Source: Tropicimonas sediminicola (GTDB lineage Bacteria > Pseudomonadota > Alphaproteobacteria > Rhodobacterales > Rhodobacteraceae). Taken from it: a stretch of 64,000 bases of DNA. Both the position numbers and the translations under genes were made by a program. The stretch's first letter is position 1, and each line of letters opens with the position of its first letter. The stretch spans positions 186,001 to 250,000 of the forward strand of contig NZ_FZOY01000008.1 of NCBI RefSeq assembly GCF_900188335.1, written 5' to 3'. This document shows, piece by piece, positions 1 to 8,487 of this stretch. The notes beneath the pieces were generated by a model, which made no database searches, was not told the DNA's origin, and worked only from the letters and a program-made list of their open reading frames with translations.

Positions 1-2
1 AG

Positions 3-533
3 GACGGGGCGGTGGGCGTGACCGCGCTCCTGCACAAGGGCCGGGTGGTGCTGGTCGCCGACACGCTGGTCCATGAATGGCCGGACGAGGAGGACTTGGG
101 CGACATCGCGATCGCGGCGGCGCGGGTCGCGCGCGGGCTCGGGCTGGAGCCGCGGGTGGCCTTCGCCAGCTTCTCGACCTTCGGCTACCCGATGTCGGAA
201 CGGGCGCACAAGATGCACGTCGCCTCGCAGGTGCTGGACCGGCGCGGCGTCGATTTCGAATACGACGGCGAGATGACCGTGGACGTGGCGCTCAACCGGG
301 AACAGATGGCGGCCTATCCTTTCTGCAGGCTGTCCGGACCCGCAAATATCCTCGTGGTGCCGGCGCGGCATTCGGCGTCGATTTCGGTGAAGCTGCTGCA
401 GGAGATGTCGGGGGCGACGATCATCGGACCGATCCTCGCCGGTGTCGGTGCGCAGATCCAGATCTGCCATACCGGGGCGACGGTGAACGACATCCTGCAC
501 ATGGCCGCGATTGCCGCCTGCAAGATCGGGTGA
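3..533 (+). CDS. maeB: NADP-dependent malic enzyme, C-terminal part (5' end outside window)
   Basis: The frame is open from base 3, so only the last 176 codons are present and the true start lies upstream; a GTG at 12 is internal. The fragment reads as the end of the phosphotransacetylase-like domain found at the C-terminus of large (about 750 residue) bacterial malic enzymes: it contains GVTALLHKGRV, the SFSTFGYP segment and the ending TGATVNDILHMAAIAA. In the full enzyme the N-terminal part oxidatively decarboxylates malate to pyruvate with NADP, and the C-terminal domain is catalytically inactive and regulatory, sensing acetyl-CoA. A free-standing phosphate acetyltransferase has a similar fold and cannot be fully excluded from this fragment, but the end matches MaeB better. 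The next gene follows after 4 bases, so the two are probably co-transcribed. Confidence 0.85.
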   Translation, partial: DGAVGVTALLHKGRVVLVADTLVHEWPDEEDLGDIAIAAARVARGLGLEPRVAFASFSTFGYPMSERAHKMHVASQVLDRRGVDFEYDGEMTVDVALNREQMAAYPFCRLSGPANILVVPARHSASISVKLLQEMSGATIIGPILAGVGAQIQICHTGATVNDILHMAAIAACKIG

Positions 534-537
534 CGCC

Positions 538-1431
538 ATGGCTGTCTACAATCTCGGCTCGATCCACGCGGACTGGTTCTACAAGGTGCCGCGGTTCCCG
601 GTGAACGGAGAGACCATTCCGGCGGCCAATTGCGTCAGCGGGCTCGGCGGCAAGGGCGCGAATCAGTCGGTGGCGCTGGCCCGCGCCGGGGCCGAGGTGC
701 ACCACATCGGTGCGATCGGCGGCGAGGGTGTCTGGGCGGCGGAACAGATGAAATCGGCCGGGGTGGACGTGACCCACGTGGCGATCCAGATCGCCGCTCC
801 GACCGGTCACGCGCTGATTTTCGTCACGCCCGATGGCGAGAACCGGATCGTCATCTGCCCCGGCACCAACCGGATGATCGAGGCCAGCGACATCAAGGCG
901 GCGCTGGCCCGGGCGCAGGCTGGCGACATGCTGGTGATGCAGAACGAGACCAACGGGCAGGTGGAGGCGGCGAAGCGGGCGCGGGCCCGGGGCATGCGGG
1001 TGATCTACTCCGCGGCGCCGTTCGACGTGACCGCGGTGCAGGCGGTGTTGCCGCATGTGGACCTTCTGGCCGTGAACGAGGTGGAGGCCGAGCAGGTCGC
1101 CGCGGCGCTCGATGTACCGATCACCGCGCTGCCCGTCCCGGAATTGCTGGTGACCCACGGGCCCCGCGGGGCATCGTGGCATGATCTGAAGACCGGCGAG
1201 ACCCTGACGGTCCCCGCGCCCAAGGTGGTGGCGGTGGACACGACGGGGGCGGGAGACACCTTCGTCGGCTATTTCTGCGCCGGACGCGATGCCGGACTGC
1301 CGGTGGCGGAATGCCTCGAACTCGCGGTGGCGGCGGCAGCACTCAAGGTGACCCGGGAGGGAACGGCCGACGCGATCCCCAGCCTCAAGGAGGTTCGCAG
1401 CTTCCTCGCGGAGACGCCCGGGGCCGAGTGA
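538..1431 (+). CDS. rbsK: PfkB-family sugar kinase, ribokinase-like
   Basis: The predicted 297-residue cytosolic enzyme belongs to the PfkB family, which phosphorylates sugars with ATP. Residues near 34-42 give GGKGANQSV, the ribokinase-type substrate-binding glycine motif, and the C-terminal signature DTTGAGDTF carries the catalytic aspartate and anion hole. The ATG at 538 begins MAVYNLGSIH, which places the first beta strand correctly; an in-frame start at 511 would run into the preceding stop region and is less likely. The gene lies 4 bases after maeB. There is no ribose transporter beside it, so the natural substrate (ribose or another pentose or nucleoside) is not settled by context. Family assignment is secure, specificity is not. 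Confidence 0.82.
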   Translation: MAVYNLGSIHADWFYKVPRFPVNGETIPAANCVSGLGGKGANQSVALARAGAEVHHIGAIGGEGVWAAEQMKSAGVDVTHVAIQIAAPTGHALIFVTPDGENRIVICPGTNRMIEASDIKAALARAQAGDMLVMQNETNGQVEAAKRARARGMRVIYSAAPFDVTAVQAVLPHVDLLAVNEVEAEQVAAALDVPITALPVPELLVTHGPRGASWHDLKTGETLTVPAPKVVAVDTTGAGDTFVGYFCAGRDAGLPVAECLELAVAAAALKVTREGTADAIPSLKEVRSFLAETPGAE

Positions 1432-1465
1432 TCCGCAAGGGTCGGGGGGCTCCCGCCGGTCGCGA

Positions 1466-1521
1466 CCGCATCGAAGATGCGGCCTCACCCGTTGGGCGTG
1501 GCCGCGCGCGGGGCGCGCGGC
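1466..1521. terminator. Two tandem GC-rich hairpins between convergent genes
   Basis: In the 119-base gap between two convergent genes are two perfect inverted repeats: CCGCATC-GAA-GATGCGG (1466-1482) and GCCGCGCGC-GGG-GCGCGCGGC (1501-1521). Neither is followed by a T-run, so they are not textbook intrinsic terminators. Their place between facing 3' ends suggests transcript-end structures that block read-through or protect mRNA in both directions. Confidence 0.45.
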
Positions 1522-1550
1522 GGGCGTTCCGACGCTCGGTTCTGTTGCGC

Positions 1551-2213
1551 TCAGCCGCCGACGAAAGGCGCGGCATTGCCCCAAAGCTCGCGCACCCGTT
1601 CGTCGCGCCCGCAGGCGGCGCGATAGAGCTTGTAGGCCTTTTCCTTGGAGCGCGGGCCGAAGCGGGTCAGGATCAGGTCCTGCTTCTTGTAGTAATCCTG
1701 ATGGTAGTCGTCGGCCGGGTAGAAGGCGCTGGCCGGCAGAACCGGGGTCACGATCTGCTGTCCGAGCTCGGCCTGCGCGGCGGCGATGGCGGCATTGGCG
1801 ACCCCGGCCTGGTCGGGCGCGGCGAAGATCGCGGTGCGGTAGCTTTCGCCCCGGTCGCAGAACTGGCCGCCGGCATCGGTCGGGTCGACGGATCGCAGGA
1901 ACAGGTCGACCAGCTCGGCATAGGTGACGCGCGAGGGGTCGTAGGTGATCTCGACGGCTTCGTAATGACCGGTGCCGCCGTTGACGACCTGCTTGTAGGT
2001 CGGATCCTCGACCATGCCTCCGGCAAAGCCGGAGACAACCTCGGTCACGCCGTCGACGCCCTCGAAATCGGCCTCGACGCACCAGAAGCACCCGCCGGCG
2101 AAAAGGGCCGTCTGCTGCTCGGCGGCTCCGGCCTGGGTGCAGTGGACGGACAGCCCGAGCGCGATCGCTGCGGCGAGAATGACGGGTTTCACCTGGTCCA
2201 GAACGGTCTGCAT
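1551..2213 (-). CDS. msrA: Peptide-methionine (S)-S-oxide reductase, probably exported
   Basis: MsrA repairs oxidised methionine by reducing methionine-S-sulfoxide. The catalytic motif GCFWC is at residues 41-45, with C42 as nucleophile; [12 protein letters not shown] and YHQDYY follow, all typical of the family. The chosen start (cat at 2211-2213) is preceded by AAGGAG at good spacing, whereas an upstream in-frame ATG has no such site. From this start the protein is 220 residues with a hydrophobic N-terminus (about residues 10-31, ending in an Ala-Gly-Ala-type cleavage site), so it probably acts in the periplasm rather than the cytosol. It is transcribed away from the sulfotransferase-like gene at 2440 across a gap containing a palindrome. 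Confidence 0.92.
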   Translation of the reverse strand: MQTVLDQVKPVILAAAIALGLSVHCTQAGAAEQQTALFAGGCFWCVEADFEGVDGVTEVVSGFAGGMVEDPTYKQVVNGGTGHYEAVEITYDPSRVTYAELVDLFLRSVDPTDAGGQFCDRGESYRTAIFAAPDQAGVANAAIAAAQAELGQQIVTPVLPASAFYPADDYHQDYYKKQDLILTRFGPRSKEKAYKLYRAACGRDERVRELWGNAAPFVGG

Positions 2214-2327
2214 AACGGTCTCCTTTGACGCGTAGGCATATTGCTCCGGGCGTTTCATCACCCGCAACTCACCGGGCCGTGAATCACGCACAGGTGACGG
2301 AGGTTTCAAGCTTCCCTTTGGCGCACC

Positions 2328-2342
2328 CGACACCTAGTGTCG
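2328..2342. promoter_or_regulatory. Perfect 6-bp inverted repeat between divergent genes
   Basis: CGACAC-CTA-GTGTCG is a perfect inverted repeat with a 3-base centre, lying between msrA (start at 2213) and the divergent gene at 2440. Position and symmetry suit an operator for a dimeric regulator controlling one or both genes. The regulator is unknown, and a chance palindrome is possible. Confidence 0.35.
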
Positions 2343-2439
2343 CCGCAATAGACAGTTCAGATGCCCGGACTTCGACCCACTCTGCGGTCGCGCGCGACAT
2401 GGCGCACTCTCCGGCACCGATGGCGCAGGAGTGCGACGC

Positions 2440-3147
2440 TTGAGAATTGCAATGTGGTCCGGGCCGCGGAACCTTTCCACGGCCATGATGTATGCCTTCG
2501 CCCAGCGGTCCGATTGCGCCGCGATCGACGAGCCTCTCTATGCCGCCTACCTTGCGTCGACGGGTCTCGAGCATCCGATGCGGGAGGAGATCCTCGCCGC
2601 GCAACCGCAGGATCCGGAGAAGGTGATCGAACGGCTGATGGGACCGATCCCGGACGGCAAGCCGCATTTCTACCAGAAGCACATGACGCAGCACATGCTG
2701 CCCGAGGTCCCGCGGGACTGGATGGCGGATGTCGTGAACGTGTTCCTGATCCGGCACCCGGCGCGAGTGATCGCAAGTTACGGGGCCAAGCGGGAGAACC
2801 CGACGCTGGACGATATCGGCTTCTGGCAGCAGGCCGAGCTGTTCGCCCAGGTCGGCGGCGTGGTGATCGACAGCCACGATATCCGCGAGAACCCGGAAGC
2901 GATGTTGCGGGCGCTCTGCGCTGCGATCGACCTGCCGTTCGATCCGGCCATGCTGAGTTGGCCGACGGGTGGGCAGCCCTGCGATGGCGTCTGGGCGCCG
3001 CATTGGTACGAAGCCGTCTGGAAGAGCACCGGCTTTGCCGGGCGCGAAGGCCCCTTGCCCGACGTGCCGGAGCACCTGCGCGGGGTGATGACAGCGGCGA
3101 TGCCGCATTACGAGACCCTCGCCGAACAGGCGCTCAAGCCGGCCTGA
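2440..3147 (+). CDS. P-loop sulfotransferase-like protein
   Basis: The 235-residue product starts MRIAMWSGPRNLSTAMMYAF, a P-loop of the sulfotransferase superfamily (the SGPRNLST segment would hold the 5'-phosphosulfate of PAPS). IRHPARVIAS in the middle resembles the 3'-phosphate-binding region. The TTG at 2440 is preferred because AGGAG at 2427-2431 sits 8 bases ahead and because it puts the P-loop at the N-terminus as in relatives; the alternatives are GTG 2431, which overlaps that ribosome-binding site, and ATG 2452, which would cut into the first strand. Members of this group are often mis-named after plant fusions with aminotransferases. Substrate is unknown. It is unrelated in sequence to the larger sulfotransferase at 53188. 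Confidence 0.75.
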   Translation: MRIAMWSGPRNLSTAMMYAFAQRSDCAAIDEPLYAAYLASTGLEHPMREEILAAQPQDPEKVIERLMGPIPDGKPHFYQKHMTQHMLPEVPRDWMADVVNVFLIRHPARVIASYGAKRENPTLDDIGFWQQAELFAQVGGVVIDSHDIRENPEAMLRALCAAIDLPFDPAMLSWPTGGQPCDGVWAPHWYEAVWKSTGFAGREGPLPDVPEHLRGVMTAAMPHYETLAEQALKPA

Positions 3148-3156
3148 CCCGGGGGG

Positions 3157-3444
3157 TCAGCCCTTGAGCAGCTTGCCGAGGCGCATCGCGACGGCCGGGT
3201 CGCCGCCGACCCGGATCTTGCCCATCATCACCGCAGTCATCGGATTGAGCTTGCCCCGGACCAGCTTGTCGAGGTTTTCGGCGCTCATGGTCAGGGTGCA
3301 GGCGGCCGGGGAATCCTCCATGGAGACCTTGCCATCGGCCAGCGAGATCACGCCGTCCTCGCCACAATCGAATTTCAGACTGTCGGTGAAGTCGCTGCGG
3401 TCGAGGCCGGCTCGGATGATCTCGGCGATGGGTTCGAGGGCCAT
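3157..3444 (-). CDS. SCP2 sterol-binding domain protein
   Basis: This 95-residue protein is a single SCP2 domain: it has SLKFDCGEDGVI near the start, then TLTMSAENLDKLVRGKLNPMTAVMMGKIRVGGD, whose pattern of a charged helix followed by GKI(R/K)(V/I)xGD is diagnostic (about residues 50-82). The domain forms a lipid-binding tunnel; free-standing bacterial copies are thought to bind acyl or other hydrophobic ligands, but their role is not established. Start at 3444 is preceded by GGGAGGAAA. It lies convergent to the sulfotransferase-like gene with only 9 bases between stops and is transcribed in the same direction as argG, 114 bases downstream of it. Confidence 0.85.
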   Translation of the reverse strand: MALEPIAEIIRAGLDRSDFTDSLKFDCGEDGVISLADGKVSMEDSPAACTLTMSAENLDKLVRGKLNPMTAVMMGKIRVGGDPAVAMRLGKLLKG

Positions 3445-3558
3445 GTTTTTCCTCCCTGGGAATTCCAGAAGAGAGGTAGAGAGCCGGCCCGGACCGCGGC
3501 AAGTGTTATGCTGCGTTGCAGCGGCACCCGGGATGGCCGGATGCCGCTGCGAAGCCTA

Positions 3559-4782
3559 TCAGCCGTGCTTGCGCTTCCGGTCGGCCAGCAGGCGTAGGCG
3601 CAGGCCGTTCAGGGCGATGAAACCCTGCGCGTCGGTCTGGTCGTAGGCGCCCATGTCTTCTTCGAAGGTCACCTGCTTCTCGGAATAGAGCGAATACTCG
3701 GACCAGCGCGCCACGGTGCGGGCGAGACCCTTGTAGAGCTTCATCCGGACCGTGCCGGTGACGTATTCCTGGCTCTTGTCGATCAGGGCCTGGAGCATTT
3801 CCCGCTCGGGGCTGTACCAGAAGCCGTTGTAGATCAGTTCCGCATAGCGCGGCATCAGCTCGTCCTTCAGGTGGATCGCCATGCGGTCCATCGTAATCGA
3901 CTCGATGCCGCGGTGCGCGTCGAGCAGGATCGTACCGCCCGGCGTCTCGTAGATGCCGCGGGACTTCATGCCGACGAAACGCCCCTCGACCAGGTCGAGC
4001 CGGCCGATGCCATGCTTGCGGCCGTATTCGTTGAGCTGAGTCAGGATCGTGGCCGGGCTCAGCCGCTCGCCGTTGATGCCGACGGCATCGCCCTTCTCGA
4101 ACTCGATCTCGATGTACTCGGGTTCGTCGGGCGCATCCTCCGGATGGACCGTGCGCTGGTACACGTAATCAGGGGCTTCCTGCGCCGGATCCTCGAGCAC
4201 CTTGCCCTCGGAGGAGGTGTGCAGAAGGTTCGCGTCGACCGAGAAGGGGGCCTCGCCGCGCTTGTCCTTGGCGATCGGGATCTGGTGGGCCTCGGCGAAC
4301 TCGAGCAGCTTGGTCCGGCTGCCGATATCCCACTCGCGCCAGGGTGCGATCACCTTGATCTCGGGGTTCAGCGCATAGGCGCTCAGCTCGAACCGGACCT
4401 GGTCGTTGCCCTTGCCGGTCGCGCCGTGGGACACGGCGTCGGCCCCGGTTTCGGCGGCGATTTCGACCAGGCGCTTGGAAATCAGCGGACGCGCGATCGA
4501 GGTGCCGAGCAGGTACAGACCCTCGTACTGCGCGTTGGCGCGGAACATCGGGAAGACGAAGTCGCGCACGAATTCCTCGCGCAGATCTTCGATGAAGATG
4601 TTCTCGGGCTTGATCCCGAGCATCTCGGCTTTCTTCCGCGCCGGCTCGAGCTCTTCGCCCTGTCCGAGGTCGGCGGTGAAGGTGACAACTTCGCACCCAT
4701 ACTGGACCTGAAGCCACTTGAGGATGATCGAGGTGTCGAGCCCCCCGGAATAGGCAAGAACCACTTTCTTCGGCTGGGCCAT
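3559..4782 (-). CDS. argG: Argininosuccinate synthase
   Basis: ArgG joins citrulline and aspartate using ATP, the penultimate step of arginine synthesis in the cytosol. The 407-residue product begins [19 protein letters not shown], with the PP-loop AYSGGLDTS at residues 9-17; [14 protein letters not shown] and IAPWREWDI are further family blocks, and length matches type I enzymes. The start at 4782 is chosen because homologues begin here and upstream in-frame sequence has low family character. It is divergent from ilvA, with 109 bases between the two starts. ArgJ of the same pathway is encoded 30 kb away. Confidence 0.97.
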   Translation of the reverse strand: MAQPKKVVLAYSGGLDTSIILKWLQVQYGCEVVTFTADLGQGEELEPARKKAEMLGIKPENIFIEDLREEFVRDFVFPMFRANAQYEGLYLLGTSIARPLISKRLVEIAAETGADAVSHGATGKGNDQVRFELSAYALNPEIKVIAPWREWDIGSRTKLLEFAEAHQIPIAKDKRGEAPFSVDANLLHTSSEGKVLEDPAQEAPDYVYQRTVHPEDAPDEPEYIEIEFEKGDAVGINGERLSPATILTQLNEYGRKHGIGRLDLVEGRFVGMKSRGIYETPGGTILLDAHRGIESITMDRMAIHLKDELMPRYAELIYNGFWYSPEREMLQALIDKSQEYVTGTVRMKLYKGLARTVARWSEYSLYSEKQVTFEEDMGAYDQTDAQGFIALNGLRLRLLADRKRKHG

Positions 4783-4891
4783 CTCTCGCTCCGTCTTTGG
4801 TCGCACGACGCTGCCGTTTAGACAGGAAATGGCCGCGCTACAAGGAGGATTCCCGTGGCGGAGGTGCTCCAAACTTGCTAACGCGCGCGAC

Positions 4892-6136
4892 ATGACCAGC
4901 TTTGCCGAAAAAGCCCGCGCCGCCACCGCAGAGCTGCGCGCGCTGTTCCCGCCGACCCCGCTTCAGCGCAACGACCACCTGTCGGCGCGCTTCGGAGCCG
5001 AGATCTATCTCAAGCGCGAGGATCTTGCGCCGGTGCGTTCCTACAAGCTGCGTGGCGCGTTCAACGCGATGCGCAAGGTGCTGGCGGAGCGGCCCGAGCA
5101 GGGGCTGTTCGTCTGTGCGAGCGCGGGCAACCATGCGCAGGGCGTGGCTTATGTCTGCCGCCACTTCGGCGTCCGGGGCGTCGTGTTCATGCCGGTGACC
5201 ACGCCGCAGCAGAAGATTCAGAAAACCCGCGTCTTCGGTGGAGACGCCATCGAGATCCGGCTGGTCGGCGACTATTTCGACGACACGCTCGCCGAGGCCC
5301 AACGCTGGTGCGCCGAGCAGGGTGGCCATTTCCTTGCGCCTTTCGATGATGCGGACGTGATCGAGGGGCAGGCCTCGGTGATGGTCGAGGTGCTTGACGA
5401 GATCGACCCGCCCGACATGGTGATCCTGCCCGTGGGCGGCGGCGGGCTGGCCGCGGGCGTGACGCGCTTTCTGAGCGAGACGGCGCCGATGGTCGGGCTG
5501 CGCTATGTCGAGCCCGAAGGCGGCGCCAGCCTGACCGCGGCCGTGTCTGCCGGCCAGCCGGTGACGCTGCCGCAAGTGAACAGTTTCGTCGATGGCGCGG
5601 CGGTGGCGCGGATCGGCAACCGCCCGTTCGAGGCCCTGACCCATGTCGCGCCGGCCGATGTGCTGCGGGCGCCGGAGGACCGGATCTGCACCACGATCCT
5701 CGAGATGCTGAACGTCGAGGGCATCGTTCTGGAGCCCGCCGGCGCGTTGTCGCTCGATGTGCTGCCCGACCTCGCCAACCAGATCCGCGGTCGCCGGATC
5801 GTCTGCGTGACCTCGGGCGGCAACTTCGATTTCGAGCGTCTGCCGGAGGTAAAGGAACGGGCGCAACGCTATTCTGGCGTCAAGAAATACATAATCCTGC
5901 GTCTGCCGCAGCGACCCGGAGCGCTGCGGGATTTCCTCGACCTGCTCGGCCCGGAGGACGACATTGCGCGGTTCGAATACATGAAGAAGTCCGCGCGCAA
6001 CTTCGGTTCCGTCCTCCTCGGGATCGAGACGACCGACGCCGCGAACTTCACCGCGCTGTTCTCCCGGCTCGACGCGCAGGGCTTTGTCTATACCGACATC
6101 ACCAGTGACGAGATCCTGGCGCAGTTCGTTATCTAG
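4892..6136 (+). CDS. ilvA: Threonine ammonia-lyase (threonine dehydratase)
   Basis: IlvA deaminates threonine to 2-oxobutanoate, the first committed step to isoleucine. The 414-residue protein has the PLP lysine in SYKLRGAF (K52), the serine/glycine phosphate-binding loop in ASAGNHAQG and [10 protein letters not shown], and a C-terminal ACT-like regulatory domain from about residue 325 ([17 protein letters not shown]), giving the single-ACT form of the enzyme seen in many alphaproteobacteria and Gram-positives. Start ATG 4892 fits homologues; an in-frame ATG at 4829 would add 21 residues of non-family sequence that overlap the argG upstream region. The divergent argG/ilvA spacer must contain both promoters. 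Confidence 0.95.
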   Translation: MTSFAEKARAATAELRALFPPTPLQRNDHLSARFGAEIYLKREDLAPVRSYKLRGAFNAMRKVLAERPEQGLFVCASAGNHAQGVAYVCRHFGVRGVVFMPVTTPQQKIQKTRVFGGDAIEIRLVGDYFDDTLAEAQRWCAEQGGHFLAPFDDADVIEGQASVMVEVLDEIDPPDMVILPVGGGGLAAGVTRFLSETAPMVGLRYVEPEGGASLTAAVSAGQPVTLPQVNSFVDGAAVARIGNRPFEALTHVAPADVLRAPEDRICTTILEMLNVEGIVLEPAGALSLDVLPDLANQIRGRRIVCVTSGGNFDFERLPEVKERAQRYSGVKKYIILRLPQRPGALRDFLDLLGPEDDIARFEYMKKSARNFGSVLLGIETTDAANFTALFSRLDAQGFVYTDITSDEILAQFVI

Positions 6137-6161
6137 CGAGGCCTGAGCGCACTCCGCGCCT

Positions 6162-6494
6162 TCACGCAGCCAGGCCGGCGGCGACCCCGTCGAAGAAGAC
6201 CACGCGCGAGGCATCGAAGCAGGAGAAGATCGGCTCGAGGTCGACCGTGTCGGCCTCGCCACGATGAGCCTTTGTCTCTCCTTGCAGGCACAGGCGGGCG
6301 AGGTCGGAGAAGCCCAGGTTGACGGCGCAGCCCTTCAGGAAATGGAGATCCTCCTCGAAGAGCTCCGGTTTCGGCTCGTCCTTCAGCCGCGCGAGCAGCG
6401 TCTCCACCTCGTCGAGGAACAGCTCCACGACTTCATCGAACTCTGCGGCGCCGATTTCGGACCTCAGGTCGCTGACCCGCTTCCAGTCGATCAT
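6162..6494 (-). CDS. Histidine phosphotransfer (Hpt) domain protein
   Basis: A 110-residue, all-helical stand-alone Hpt domain. The signature is LHFLKGCAVNLGF, a close variant of the (A)HxLKGxxxxLG motif, with phospho-acceptor H51. Such proteins shuttle phosphate between receiver domains in multi-step phosphorelays and have no catalytic activity of their own. It is divergent from, and 131 bases from, a gene for a receiver-PP2C phosphatase (6626-7954), so the simplest reading is that it phosphorylates or drains that receiver. No histidine kinase is encoded nearby. The convergent ilvA stop is 25 bases away. Confidence 0.88.
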   Translation of the reverse strand: MIDWKRVSDLRSEIGAAEFDEVVELFLDEVETLLARLKDEPKPELFEEDLHFLKGCAVNLGFSDLARLCLQGETKAHRGEADTVDLEPIFSCFDASRVVFFDGVAAGLAA

Positions 6495-6551
6495 CTTGAA
6501 TCCTTTCGCACCGTTCGAATCCGGGGATGCCCCGAGGTTACGGTCGGCGGA

Positions 6552-6566
6552 TTAAGAAAGGCTTGA
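6552..6566. promoter_or_regulatory. CtrA-like site between Hpt and REC-PP2C genes
   Basis: TTAA-N7-TTGA (TTAA at 6552-6555, TTGA at 6563-6566) lies in the divergent promoter region. It differs by one base from the full alphaproteobacterial CtrA consensus TTAA-N7-TTAA. In Rhodobacterales CtrA controls motility and gene-transfer-agent genes. A one-mismatch match in one region is weak evidence by itself. Confidence 0.35.
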
Positions 6567-6625
6567 AGCGAAAGATCCGGTCCGGCGGGCACGGACGTTC
6601 CCGGATTCATCGCTCATTAATCGCA

Positions 6626-7954
6626 ATGTGTCAGCCATGGGCCAAGCGAACCCTGAGATCGGGCCTGACCTTGCACCTAGCCGGACACACCTCGGACGCC
6701 ACGACCGTAACCCCGGTGGCGCAGCCACGCCGGGTGCTGATCGTCGATGACAGCCGGTTGCAGCGGCGAATCCTCTCGGCGTCGCTCGGGCGCTGGGGTT
6801 ACGTTGTGGAGGAGGCGGCATCGGGGCCGGAGGCGCTGGAGCGCTGCCGTTCGAACGCGCCGGACATCGTGATCAGCGACTGGGTGATGCCGGAGATGAA
6901 CGGCCCGGAATTCTGCCGGCAGTTCCGCGCCATGAACCGGGAAAGCTACGGCTACTTCATCCTTCTGACCTCGAAATCGGAGGCGGGGGAGGTGGCGCAC
7001 GGGCTTGACGCCGGCGCGGACGATTTCCTGACCAAGCCGGTCAGCGGCGACGAGCTCCGGGCGCGGCTCAATGCCGGCGAACGGGTCCTGCGGATGGAAG
7101 AGGAACTGGTGGACAAGAACCGGCTCCTGAGCAGCACGCTGGAGGAGCTGCGGACGCTCTACGACTCGCTCGACAGCGACCTGGTGGAGGCGCGGAAGCT
7201 CCAGCAATCCCTCGTGAAGGAGCGGTTCCGCGACTTTGGCGGCTCGCAGATCTCGCTCCTGTTGCGTCCGAGCGGGCATGTGGGCGGCGATCTCGTCGGC
7301 TTCTTTCCGATCAATGCTCACCGGATCGCGGCCTTTGCGATCGACGTGTCCGGCCACGGCGTCGCCTCGGCGCTGATGACCGCACGGCTCGCGGGATATC
7401 TCTCGGGCAGCTCTCCGGAGCAGAACATCGCGCTCTACGAGGGCGAGTTTGGCATCTACGACGCGCATCCGCCGGAAGAGGTCGCAGCGGAACTCAACCG
7501 GCTCACCCTGACCGAGATGGATACGGAGACCTACTTCACTCTCGTCTTCGCCGATATCGACCTGATCAGCGGCGATGTACGGCTGGTCCAGGCCGGACAC
7601 CCGCACCCGGCAATCCAGCGCGCGGACGGGCGGGTGGAGTTCATCGGGAGCGGTGGGCTCCCGGTGGGCCTGATCCCGGACGCGGATTACCTGCCGGTCA
7701 CGGCGCGGCTCGCGCCGGGGGACAGGTTGCTGATCTTTTCCGACGGGGTGACCGAATGCGAGGACCCGGGCGGCGGAATGCTCGACGATTCAGGTCTGGC
7801 GGAGCTTCTGACGGCTCATGGGGAGCGGCGCGGGCCCGATCTGATGGAAGCGATGACCTGGGAGCTGTCCCGGCATTCCGGCGACAGCGAGTTCACGGAC
7901 GACATCTCCGCGGTTCTCTTCGAGTTCGATCATCCGAAACGGAACGTCGACTAA
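6626..7954 (+). CDS. Response regulator with PP2C-type phosphatase output
   Basis: The 442-residue product has an N-terminal receiver domain (about 35-155: VLIVDD acid pair at D41-D42, phospho-acceptor D85 in ISDWVMPEMNG, TSK and K in LTKPVSG), a short coiled-coil linker with a long helix (about 160-205), and a C-terminal SpoIIE/RsbU-like PP2C phosphatase domain (VGGDLVGFF, VSGHGVASALMT, FSDGVTE, FTDDISAVLF give the metal-binding aspartates). Such proteins dephosphorylate anti-sigma-factor antagonists in partner-switching systems. In Rhodobacter capsulatus a protein of this architecture, RbaY, acts with RbaV/RbaW and affects gene transfer agent production; orthology here is inference. The start is uncertain: ATG 6626 is used, but a GTG at 6718 just before the receiver is possible. 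Confidence 0.88.
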   Translation: MCQPWAKRTLRSGLTLHLAGHTSDATTVTPVAQPRRVLIVDDSRLQRRILSASLGRWGYVVEEAASGPEALERCRSNAPDIVISDWVMPEMNGPEFCRQFRAMNRESYGYFILLTSKSEAGEVAHGLDAGADDFLTKPVSGDELRARLNAGERVLRMEEELVDKNRLLSSTLEELRTLYDSLDSDLVEARKLQQSLVKERFRDFGGSQISLLLRPSGHVGGDLVGFFPINAHRIAAFAIDVSGHGVASALMTARLAGYLSGSSPEQNIALYEGEFGIYDAHPPEEVAAELNRLTLTEMDTETYFTLVFADIDLISGDVRLVQAGHPHPAIQRADGRVEFIGSGGLPVGLIPDADYLPVTARLAPGDRLLIFSDGVTECEDPGGGMLDDSGLAELLTAHGERRGPDLMEAMTWELSRHSGDSEFTDDISAVLFEFDHPKRNVD

Positions 7955-7975
7955 AGGGAGGTCAGCGATCGTCGC

Positions 7976-8410
7976 TCAGAGAAGGCTGCGCAGGAAATGC
8001 CGGTCGCCGGCGTTCCCGAGCGCGTCAGCGGCCTCGTCGGCGGGAAGCCAGACCGGCAGATGCGCCGGTTCGGTCGGTGGGCCGATGCGGCGACCGGGAC
8101 GGCACAGGTAGACGGTGCAGAGTTTCTCCGCCCAGATGTCGTATTCCGGCATGTAGGTGAAGCGCCGAAACGCGCCGAGCCGCCGGGAAATCCGCATGGT
8201 CCAGCCGGTCTCCTCGTAGACCTCCCGGTGAAGTGCGGCGACCGGCTGCTCGCCCGGATCGATCCCGCCGCCGGGCAGCTGGAGCTCCGGGATCGGCGCG
8301 GATTGATGGGTCAGCAACACCAGCCCGCTTCGCTCCAGAATGGCATAGGCACCGGGCCGCAGAGTGTACTTCCGCTGGGTCTGAACCCGTTCCCCGACAC
8401 GCCGGATCAT
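7976..8410 (-). CDS. Nudix hydrolase
   Basis: A 144-residue Nudix protein. The Nudix box runs from GGGIDPGEQPVAALHREVYEETGW (positions about 48-71), keeping the GX5EX7REUXEEXGU pattern, so metal-dependent cleavage of a nucleoside diphosphate linked to some group is expected; the substrate cannot be read from sequence. The start at 8410 is preferred to an ATG eight codons upstream because AAAAGGGG lies ahead of it. It converges on the REC-PP2C gene with 21 bases between stops and is divergent from hslO. Confidence 0.83.
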   Translation of the reverse strand: MIRRVGERVQTQRKYTLRPGAYAILERSGLVLLTHQSAPIPELQLPGGGIDPGEQPVAALHREVYEETGWTMRISRRLGAFRRFTYMPEYDIWAEKLCTVYLCRPGRRIGPPTEPAHLPVWLPADEAADALGNAGDRHFLRSLL

Positions 8411-8487
8411 GCCACGCCCCTTTTCACCGCGCATTGCCGCGCCTACATGGCTGCGATATGCCAGTCCAAGGCGTGCAAGGAAACCCC

